Shown here: positions 55,490-64,000 of the stretch, piece after piece | Layout of the letters: each line of letters begins with the position of its first letter | Numbering within the stretch: the first letter of the stretch is position 1 | Source: Blasia pusilla | Taxonomy: Eukaryota > Marchantiophyta > Marchantiopsida > Blasiales | Assembly (NCBI GenBank): GCA_050084515.1 | Contig: CM114271.1 | Coordinates: forward strand, 16,554,001 to 16,618,000 | DNA: 64,000 nt | Reading direction: 5' to 3' | Notes under the pieces: generated by a model | Database searches by the model: none | What the model saw: only the letters and a program-made list of their open reading frames with translations | Told to the model about the DNA's origin: nothing | Made by a program: the position numbers and the translations under genes

Positions 55490-55880
55490 ATGAACGGTCG
55501 GAGGGAGACCCAAAAAGTGGAGTCGCTGTCAATTCCAGACAACTTCCCGGCGAAGGAGGTCTCAAATAGTGCCGAACATAGATAACAATTAACATGTGAC
55601 GTGGAAGGAGGGAAGAGGACCCCAAAGGCGGAGGCGCAGTCAATTCCATACACCTCCCTGTCGAAGGGGTAGGGTGAGGTCTCAAAGTAGAGCCGAACAT
55701 GGAGAACATTTATCATCTGAAGGTGAAGACGTGGAAGGAGGGAAGAGGACCACAAAAGTGGAGGCGCATTCAATTCCATACAACTTCCTGGGGAAGGGGT
55801 AGGGCCGATTCGGTCGAACATGGAGAACATTTAACATATGAAGGTGAAGTCGTGGTCTCAAGTGGAGCAGAAATCCGGAT
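55490..55880. repeat. tandem repeat, about 3 units of 100-133 bases
   Basis: Units near 55495, 55598 and 55731 share GTGGAAGGAGGGAAGAGGAC, CAATTCCATACAACTTCC and GAACATGGAGAACATTTA blocks. Frames through it are repetitive and not conserved as protein. Confidence 0.9.
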
Positions 55881-57020
55881 AGGGCACGTGTAACTTCCAA
55901 TATTATTAGGTGGTTGGAAAACACGAAACTCCTGACTGGAGGAAGAGGTCTCGAAGGGAAAAGCTGAAGTTAAAAGAGAAATAGGTGATTCCAATTAAAA
56001 GATTTGAAAGTGGAGTGATGGATAGGGGAGAAGATATGGAGCCAAGAGAGAAGCCAAGATGGAAATCAAACTTTAGACTTCACTTATTGGTTTGTGAAAT
56101 TGTCTCTACAAATGTAAGATGAAAGAATTGGGATCTGAAAACTTTTAGTGTATGCTTTCCTTTTTCCCACATTCATTCCAAAAGAAATTAATTGAATTTC
56201 CTTGTAGCAAGTGGGGATTGTAGATTCCCCTTGGATGACAAGATCATGAAGATTGCGTTATTAGAGGTACAATATCAATTCCAAGTAAGAGATTATTGGA
56301 CTACCTCGACAAGCCCCAATCTATCTTTTATCATGTGGGAAGACATGTTTGAACACGAAGAATGCTCAAAATATTTTCTTGTTAGAAGATAGTTGGGGGA
56401 GTAGAAAATTTGAGCATTCCTTTTGGTCCAAAAAGTTTATTTTGAGCGTTCTTCTTCATAGTTGAGGAATAAGAGATCCTATGAAACTATGAGGATCTAT
56501 ATGAACAAATTGCGTGTGGGAAGACATCTTTAAATAATGGATAACTAGTAAGGTGCATGGCACAGGAGAGATGAAGGGTTTGTTTTCAAATCATCATATA
56601 GATGATGAAGTGAGTCGTGAGAAAGAAAGGCTTTTAGAGGATAGAAGATAGAGGCTACAAGAGCAATAGGAAGGAACAAAATCAACCCTAAATGAAGAGG
56701 AGAAATTAGTAGTAGAATGGAATTTTTTCTTTTTTTTATTGAAAACTAAAGAAAAAAATAAAAAGTTAGAAAAAAGATTGAAAAAGTTAGAAGAGAGTGG
56801 TCAAAATTAGGGTGGGAGGAAAAATTGGAGAAAAAATGGTTCAGAGAGGGTTTAGTTTTATTTTCTAAATTTTAAATATAAAAAGCCTAAGTTCGGTTGC
56901 CCAAACCTAGGCCTAACCTAGTCTACCCAACCCAACCCCTCGTGCCGCACTTGCCGCCTCCACACGTCCAACGGCCCTCTCCCCTTGACCTAGATCTAAA
57001 GGCCTACATTTGGCTCAAAG
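55881..57020. other. no gene seen
   Basis: AT-rich in the middle with A-runs (56720-56830), turning GC-rich toward 57 kb. No supported frame. Confidence 0.45.
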
Positions 57021-58760
57021 ATGCCCGCTCAAATTAGCGGCAGCCGCCGCAAACCATTCCCCGCTTTCTCCTACCCCCTCCGCTCACCACAAGCTCCGCC
57101 ATTCCCCTCGCTCCTGCCTTTGCTTTTTGGTTCCTATCTCCAAGCCCGCCTAGTTCGTGCTCCCTCGTGCTGCTGTGCGCTCCTTGAGAGCTCTTGGCAC
57201 TCGAGAGCCCAGTGTACTCAAGGGCTCTTTGCACTGTCTTTCTGCTTTTGGCCTGGTCGTGCTCGTGCTCCGTTCGCAACGCGTCCTGAGAAACTACCCC
57301 ATGTGCGCGTGCTCTGTTTGTGTTGCTCTCAGGATGCACTCGAGAAGGAGGTCTGTGTTTGCAGGCGCAATCCTATTGCCATGGCTTCATCAGGAGGGCC
57401 CGGATCCAGCTCATCACCTTTCTCTGTGGCCAAGCTGGGGCTAATCCGAATGTTTGCTAAGCGCCTTCTCTATCCGAGAATGGTAGTGACGTTGCCTTGC
57501 TGCCGCAAGCATCGAGAGAGGGTAGATCCACGCTCTCCTGCGTTGTCGCTCCACCTAGTTTGGCTATCCTCCGTCGGCTGCCTGGGTGGACGCGCTAGAG
57601 AGCGCCTGGTTTGCTTTCCACTTTCCCTCTCGAGCACGTCCGTCCGCTCTCCCTTTCCTAGTTTCTAGTTTCCCTCTCGAGCACGTCCGCCCCGCTCTTC
57701 TCCCTATTTCTCGGCTCTCTTTTCCCGGATTTGCTGTCCTTTACTTGCATTGAGCTAGGGGTAGAGTTTCAAGGGTGCACATAGTTGCAAGGCTCCAACT
57801 GCACCTTTGCTTCCATGCAAACTCGCAGCGGACGACCACTCTCAAGACGTGTTATGGAGCAGGACTTGGCGCCTATTGCGCAGAGTGCCGGGAGGGAGGA
57901 ATACTGGGGTGACTTTTCTAGCATAATCCTAGTGCGCTGATTGTCTTGCCTTGCCTAGCCTAGAGAACCAAGTGCGATTGGGCTTCAGGTTTGTTGCATC
58001 TGCTTGCAGAAGTTGGTAATGTTTGTCCGAGACGTTTGACATGATTCATACATGTACTCTAGAGTACTCGAGTTGAATAGTTGGCAGGGAGAGGCCGAGA
58101 TAACAGTCATATACATGTCATCTCACAACACTCATTGCCAAGAACCTTTCATTCTCAAGTAAGCGTTACATGTGTGTAGATTGCTATGCTACCTCTGATC
58201 TGTGGAGTTGGGTCTTCCTAGCTGCCAAGTGAGAGCACAATTTGAATATTTACTACAACACCTTTCCCCTTTCTCTCTTTCTGAGGTGACTTTTCCGTCG
58301 CATGAGGATCTGATTTCCCTTCCCTTGTGTAGACTTCTCTGTTGTGATTCTCATTGCCATTCTGCTCCGTTCTGTGCAGTGGTTGAGAATGGTCGCACGG
58401 TTGGGAGTAGTTCGAGAAATTTTGGAGCTCAAGCTGAACTTGAACGTGGAGGGGCACTTCAAAGCTGGTGTTGGTGCAGGATCTCCTACCGACGCGAGAG
58501 GAGACTGTAGGAGTTGTTGGTGCAAAAGGAGGAACAGGGGTAGTTCGAGAACTTATGGAGCTCAAGCTGAACTCGGACCTCGAGGGGCACTTCAAAGTTG
58601 GCATTGTTGCAGATTGGAGTTGCTAGACCGACGTGCGAGGAGATTGCAAGAGCTGAATCCGAACTTGAACCCGAAGACAAAGCTATTCAATGATTGGTCG
58701 ATTTCATGGACTGCAGCAAGTAGATTGACTGATTTAGTAAAGCTTCATGAATAATGCACT
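57021..58760. other. GC-rich segment with open frames of doubtful coding value
   Basis: A 215-residue plus-strand frame (57021-57668) is rich in Pro/Ser/Leu/Arg and unlike any family I know; its second half from 57380 (MASSGGPGSSSSPFSVAKLG) is the only protein-like part. A 33-base block (TTTCCCTCTCGAGCACGTCCG) is duplicated near 57620 and 57668. 58405-58650 holds two copies of a ~130-base unit encoding a charged VREL-ELKLN-EGHFK-type helix with a frameshift between them, probably a remnant of a coiled-coil region of a captured or element gene. Confidence 0.35.
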
Positions 58761-60407
58761 CAATAGTATACAGTAGTGTTCTAAGATCCCTTACGCAGCC
58801 TACTATAGAGTTGTCCTCTGACATGCAATGAGATTTTCGTATCAGTGCAAAACACCAGTAGAGCTTTATAACCGACTAGAGAAAGCAATAAATCTCAGCA
58901 GCTTAAGCCTCTATGGCTTGTGGAAAACGAAATGCAAAAGCAAACCTCACCTAAGCAATAGCTTGGAGTGCGCACGATGAAGGAAGTCTGTTTATTGGAT
59001 GCACACAATAAATACAGTGTTGTGTAAGCTCCTAAACCCTAAGCAAGGCTTTGGTAACTCTTCAAAAAATGAGAGGGTAATCACATGGACGGATATCCCT
59101 GGTTAGATCATAATTGTCACGAAGAAAGAATTTGAATATTTAAAAAAAATGCAACGTTAGAAACTAATGCGGCGAATCCACGGATACCTAAGAGGTTAAC
59201 ATGTGAGAAAACCGCGCCCGAAAGGTTCACCTGCGAGGAAAACGCACCCAAAGATGTACAATGGCCACATGTCAAAGGTGCAAGGGTTGGCACTGAGTGA
59301 GAGACGACGCGGCTAACATATCCTTATTGGCGTTAAATGCCATGTGTCAAGATGACAAGGGTTTGCAGTGCAAGAAGGCACTCTCAAATAAAAGTACAAA
59401 TATGCTATTTGGAATGTTATAAATTTAAGTTTAAAAATGAGAAAATGCAACTGCTTCATTAAGAAGCCAAAGTTTAATTTCAGGCTCAAAAGTAAGAAAA
59501 TGATATTATACTTATGTAAAGTTATGATTTCATTATGACATACAAAATTTTTATTTTATTTACTTTTCTAACTTTTTTTTCCATTGATAATTGTGGTAGA
59601 ATGGGATTTTTCTTTTAATTACATGAATCTTCTTCTAGGAAGTGTAGGGAATCAAGGAGATATAACTTCAGATGCTAAATCATCCATGATAGCTTCTTCA
59701 TTACTAGATGGAGGATGCACAACTTATTGACAATTTAAGATTCGTTGGTATCCTTCAAAAAACTTCTATTTGGAAGTATGAGTCCAAACCTCATAGTTGG
59801 AAAGTTGTAGAAAGCGCATCATAGAAATAAAAACTGGCTTTTTGTGAAGTCTCTCTCTCTCTCTAAATCTTGTTAGTTTTGGTCACTATGTCATATGGAA
59901 GTTTAAGCATATAATCTCTCAAATCTAAACTTAGAGATATGCAACCTTCGTCCACATCTAATAACGAGTTGGTAAAACCATGTCAGTGGAGAGGTGTAAA
60001 GAAAAACAATGAATTACACTTTCATATATTTTGAGAAACACAATGACAATAAACAGAGATATCATGCCTTCTACGTCGACATAAGCCCAAACTTGAGATA
60101 TCCGATATAGATTCACATCCTTAATAATAAGCCTTTCCCCCATAAAAAGAGTGGGGGAAAGAAATGCTAATAGCATTGTGTTAAAATCCCAATAAACAAA
60201 ATTTTTTACATATATGTTGCTTACAGGAAAATTTTTTGATAAAATATCCTATAATTTAATTTTTAAAATTAGAGCTAATACTATAATTTTCTTCTAATAT
60301 CATAAAAAAGTAACACTTTTATAATATAGATTTAATAAAAATTGGACAAAGAAAAAATTTAGAAAGATATGTTATTTTTATTGTGCATAATAATAAAAAT
60401 AACATAA
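58761..60407. other. no gene seen
   Basis: AT-rich, gene-poor. No frame, RNA gene or terminal repeat could be supported. Confidence 0.45.
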
Positions 60408-60438
60408 CTTCAGGTTATATATAGAGAGAGGTGATTAA

Positions 60439-61048
60439 CATTGGAACAAACCAATTTCTTACATGAGTGATTACTTTGTTTTACTTTCTGCGGGGCGGGT
60501 TTATGCGCCGATTTTATGTTATTAGGGTAATTCGTGCTATTTCGGTTCTAAATTTTATTATTATTAATTTTTAAAAATTTTGAATATTATTTTTAATTAA
60601 ATTTTACTCATTTTACTGATTAATATCAAAAAGAAAAGAATTTATAAAATGAAAAGAAATTTTCCAATAATAATATAGATAAATTAAAATAATATTTTTA
60701 TATTATGCAAGATCTTTAGAAAGAAATGTTATTTTCTTTATTATGCATAGATCTTTAAAAAAGGTCTATGTATAATATAAAAATATTATATTAATCTATC
60801 TATATTATTATTGGAAAATATTTTTTATTTTATAAATTTTATTTTTGATATTTAATAATTTTAATCAGTAAATTTTAATTAAAAATAACATTCAAAATTT
60901 TAAAAATTTATTAATAATAAAATTTTAAAACCGAAATAATACGAATTACCCTAATAACATAAAATCGGCGCATAAACCCGCCCCGCAGAAAGTAAAACAA
61001 AGTAATCACAGTAAAATCACACATGTAAGAAACTGGTTTGTTCCAATG
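60439..61048. repeat. ~610-bp AT-rich inverted repeat (foldback/MITE-like)
   Basis: Left arm starts CATTGGAACAAACCAATTTC and right arm ends in its near complement (GGTTTGTTCCAATG). Inside, GTGATTACTTTGTTTTACTT and GCGGGGCGGGTTTATGCGCCG at 60476-60520 are mirrored at about 60965-61009. The arms, about 270 bases each, stay complementary with small gaps almost to a centre near 60735-60765. The whole is flanked by a 23-base direct repeat (CTTCAGGTTATATATAGARAGAG) at 60408-60430 and 61076-61098. No coding capacity. Confidence 0.92.
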
Positions 61049-62665
61049 GGGTGGGGACTCGGGGAGAGGTGGTGTCTTCAGGTTATATATAGAAAGAGGA
61101 AAAGAAGTTATTAGAGTTTTTCCTCATTTCACGAGCTCCGAGTGATTGTTTGTGCGGAGAAACTGGAGTCTGGGCAAAGAAGGGATGCAACGCCGGCCAT
61201 TGAGATCGACGGATTGTAAGGGAACACGTAAGGCACGGCAGAACGGCTCTATTGACCGTCCCTGTGCAAGGGGCCCGGAGAGCATATGCCCAGCATTTTC
61301 TAGATTCTCACTCCTTGTCCGGCAGCCGTCGATCGGGACATCGTCGATGGCCTTCTCAGTCGACTGTGGACTTGCGAAGGGCGGATAAGGAAAATCTCAA
61401 CGGAGTGTCTCATGAGGTGAATGAATGAATGACTTGCCATTCGTTCCGTCCGGATGGAAACTCCAGACGGAGCGAATGGCAAACCCATTCATTCCGTCTA
61501 TCAAATGTGGTAGGTTCGCTTGTAGCCAAACGTCAAGCTGACCCATGTTACACATAATAAACTTCTTACACGTCATCTAATTTGGGATGACACGGACGTT
61601 CCTTCTAAAGAGAATTTCTTTTCTTCTTTTCCCAAAGCCATGTTATTTAGGTAATTTCTCTTATATTATGTTAAAAATAATAATGTTTCTTTTTCTTAAG
61701 CCATATTCATTCGTCTTCTTTGGTTGGTACTCATGTTTCAGTGTACAAAGAACATACACCCGGTTGTAGGAGGCTTTCTCCATTAATTCTCCAGTTCCTT
61801 TCTCTCCGACTTGTTCTTGTACGGGTACGAAGGGTTTATTCCAGTTTTTTTCGTCATGTGGGATGTATGTGGTCGAAGAATGGGGCGGACCTCAACGAGT
61901 CGCACAAGATTGGAACTTGGAACGCAACAAGAGTGATCATGGATGAGAACCGAAACGATCCCATCGAGTAAACATCGCGAGGGCATTTCTAAGCGGAGAA
62001 CAATTAAACCCTAAACGGGCACGTCGTATTGGTGCCGTGTATGGCTCGGGGGCCGTCCACTCCACTCCATCGGCACTACAGAACGCCGGAGTCGTGACTT
62101 TATCACTGCAGACCAGACCGTCGTTTTGGCGTTTCCCAGTCGTGCGAGCTCGCGAAGCGAAACGTAGTCGACCTCAGTAATCATCCGATTACTGGGTCCT
62201 CGAATTGGGCAGTACTATTATTATGACGGGAAAGTCGAATTAGGGGTGACTGGCTGGCTCGCTAGCTGTTGCTCTCTGTTGCTTTCGTCGTCCCAGTTGT
62301 CCGGCTGTTGGGAGGAAGAGGGTGGGGGGGTTGGGTCGGGGGCAGTGCGCCGCTAGCGCTTCCTTGGTTTAGAGACTGAGGTGAAGAGAAGAGAAGCGAG
62401 GGCGGCAGGCGAGGCTGCCTTTGAGTGATTCGCCGGCCATCGACAGCGGATGGAGACGGAGGGAGCGGAGGTGTTCGGATGTGTCGATGACCGACGAAGA
62501 GAAGATGTAAAGGATGACTACGGGATCGGGATCTGAGGGCCGATGGACATAGAAGGCTGGTGATTGGTGAGGAGGAGGAGGGGCGGGAGGAATGCTGTAG
62601 AATTGCGCGTGGGAAAAAGAGGAGAAGATCACAGGGGCGCTAGGGGCGTGGAGTGATTTGTGGAA
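61049..62665 (+). promoter_or_regulatory. upstream region of TLC gene, with a short hairpin
   Basis: About 1.6 kb. 61436-61480 is an inverted repeat with 19-base arms (GCCATTCGTTCCGTCCGGA and its near complement, 17 of 19) and a 7-base loop. From about 62020 the sequence becomes GC-rich, consistent with promoter and 5' UTR. No TATA box was convincingly placed. Confidence 0.45.
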
Positions 62666-63445
62666 ATGGAAATTCCAGAGTGCTTCAAGGCCATGCTGAA
62701 CGATTCGCCATTGTTGTGGAAGTCGGTGGCTATGTTTATGGTAGTGTATTTGTTTGGGTATTGGGTGATTTTCAGGAACTGGAAGGGCAGGCCTCGATAC
62801 GATGCAGCGAGTTGCGGGATATCTCTTGCGCATGGAACGCTTGTGGCTCTTTTGGCAGCGCAGGACATTTTTTCGACGGAATGGAAACTGGACGCGGTTA
62901 ATAGCGATAGGCAGAAGAAGATCATGGAGTACAGCATGGCCTACTTTATTGTGGACTTGATGAACTACATGTACGCCGCTCCGGATGACTTCCTTTTCAT
63001 CGGGCATCACATTGCCACTCTCACGTATATGTTCTCCTGCCGTTATTACACGGGCTATGGTGCTACTTCGGTCATGTGCCTGATAGCGGCCGGTGAGATA
63101 ACTAGTCCTGTGCAAAATGTGTGGACTCTGGCGCGAATGGCCCGGACGGAGTCTCCTTTGGCAAAACGAATTTACATTTCCTTGTCTCCCTTCTTCACCT
63201 TTTACTTTACGCTTGTGCGCGGAGTCTTCGGGCCCTATTTGGTTTATGAGCTCGGGAAATTCTACCTGGTAGGGAAGGCAGATGCCGTGGTGCCAAGGTG
63301 GCTGGCGTATTCGTGGATGTTCAAGATGTCGTTTGCCATTCTTGGGAGCATTGTGTGGGTGTACAAACTTTGGGTTGGGTTGGCCAAATTCTACAGCACG
63401 AAACGGGAGAGGCAAGTCGAAGACGCCACGAAGAAAGCTGCGTAG
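62666..63445 (+). CDS. TLC-domain integral membrane protein
   Basis: Single exon, 259 residues, from ATG 62666 to TAG 63443-63445. The preceding GTG gives no better start. It has about six hydrophobic segments (AMFMVVYLFGYWVIF, ISLAHGTLVALLAA, MAYFIVDLMNYMY, a segment after GHHIATLTYMFS, FFTFYFTLVRGVF and FAILGSIVWVYKLWVGL). The TLC signature is visible: early RPRYDAA, central EYSMAYFIVDL and the conserved histidine pair in FIGHHIATL. The length and lack of an N-terminal Hox or Lag1 motif favour the TLCD4/TMEM56-like plant subgroup over ceramide synthases. The family is ER or secretory-membrane located and linked to lipid handling. The C-terminus is charged and lysine-rich (ATKKAA), with a possible ER-retrieval character. 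No frame break. Confidence 0.92.
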   Translation: MEIPECFKAMLNDSPLLWKSVAMFMVVYLFGYWVIFRNWKGRPRYDAASCGISLAHGTLVALLAAQDIFSTEWKLDAVNSDRQKKIMEYSMAYFIVDLMNYMYAAPDDFLFIGHHIATLTYMFSCRYYTGYGATSVMCLIAAGEITSPVQNVWTLARMARTESPLAKRIYISLSPFFTFYFTLVRGVFGPYLVYELGKFYLVGKADAVVPRWLAYSWMFKMSFAILGSIVWVYKLWVGLAKFYSTKRERQVEDATKKAA

Positions 63446-64000
63446 TCCAAATCGCTCCTTCCTCATGCTCAAGAGCAGTGTCATGTATTGCGAGAGCTCC
63501 TTCCTCCTACATTTAAAAGTTCTTTTTGCATTCGTTTGGCATCACTCGTGTGATCCCAACTCACACATGGGTGCCATCTATTCGACAGATTTGCCTCTCG
63601 AGGGTCGATTAGGGTTTGTAATTTTCTATGGAGGCACCGACTTGCATTGTCTTGGAGAACGCTCTGTAGACGCTGTGACTATGGTATCTGTCGAACTGCC
63701 AACACCTCCCAATTGTCTTGCTTGCTAGGTTTCATCTCGGAGAGAATTGAGCCGGCCTTTAGGACGATTCAATGCCCTGGAGGAGATGGCGTAGTTCAGA
63801 GTCCCCCCCAAGGCCACCTTTTGGGTTGGCGAGGACTCGAGATTGCCAGGGAGTGTCCGCGATGCGAGTTGCACTGTCCTTGTCTAGATATCGTGTACAG
63901 ATAGACCTGGCTGCGTTTGCTGGATGTATGACAGGAATTGGAAGATTCTTGAAAGACATTTTCATTTGATTTTACGAGGGTCCATCGTCTGTAAATTGCG
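63446..64000 (+). other. 3' UTR / downstream of TLC gene
   Basis: No further gene is supported before the window end. Short open frames are not protein-like. Confidence 0.5.

Noticed and set aside
57021-57668. 215-residue plus-strand frame as a host gene
   Set aside because: Low-complexity, no recognisable motif, no splice context, next to a short tandem duplication; kept only as a doubtful segment.
62369-63484. 371-residue minus-strand frame
   Set aside because: It lies entirely opposite the intact TLC gene and has the Pro/His/Ser-rich composition of an antisense shadow.

Overview
The window is nuclear DNA of a green plant, most likely a non-seed land plant such as a bryophyte. That placement is an inference. 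It rests on spliceosomal introns with GT/AG borders, an Arabidopsis-type tail-anchored sucrase/ferredoxin-like gene, an EDM2-like plant chromatin-reader fragment, a canonical-order (DNMT3-like, not permuted DRM-like) C5-methyltransferase, and a dense mix of Ty3, Ty1, LINE, MULE and CACTA-type elements. I cannot name the species. Only two genes look like intact host genes: a five-exon sucrase/ferredoxin-like (thioredoxin-fold Fe-S) gene at 50.8-54.3 kb and a single-exon TLC-domain membrane-protein gene at 62.7-63.4 kb.

Layout: 1-5.2 kb is a decayed minus-strand Ty3/gypsy element (A), with a clear 5' LTR and initiator-Met tRNA primer site. It interrupts a second minus-strand Ty3/gypsy element (B, 5.2-9.5 kb) whose polyprotein carries a complete but broken cytosine-5 DNA methyltransferase between protease and reverse transcriptase. 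A 150-bp piece of B is duplicated around a 720-bp AT-rich segment. A 5'-truncated LINE follows (10.3-13.4 kb), then a CT microsatellite and an EDM2-like PHD-finger pseudogene (14.8-15.5 kb).

15.9-36 kb is an accessory block built from one mobile-element family. 15.9-23.9 kb is bounded by inverted ~90-bp repeats and holds a fragment of an amino-methyltransferase gene, a ~0.32-0.35 kb satellite array and a CACTA-like end. 24.2-28.1 kb (minus) is a SWIM-finger MULE-like transposase. Divergent from it at 29.2-34.7 kb (plus) is a decayed gene with a ParB-like N-terminal domain and a C-terminal amino-methyltransferase (N6-adenine or N4-cytosine type) split over exons. The introns and spacers of this block, but not its exons, hold about 45 copies of a 25-27-bp near-perfect palindrome whose two arms change together. 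This combination is the most unusual thing in the window.

36.6-38.9 kb has unrecognised plus-strand exons with a possible CACTA-transposase-associated domain. 39.1-44.2 kb is a Ty1/copia element (minus), twice interrupted. 44.3-45.0 kb holds two minisatellites. 45.1-47.9 kb is a second, different MULE transposase (minus). 54.3-62.6 kb is mostly gene-poor, with a 130-bp tandem repeat at 55.5-55.9 kb and a ~610-bp AT-rich inverted repeat at 60.4-61.0 kb.

Two unrelated mobile elements here carry DNA methyltransferases of different chemistry, and a methylation-reader-type PHD fragment lies nearby. The working idea is that mobile elements in this genome have repeatedly captured DNA-modification genes.
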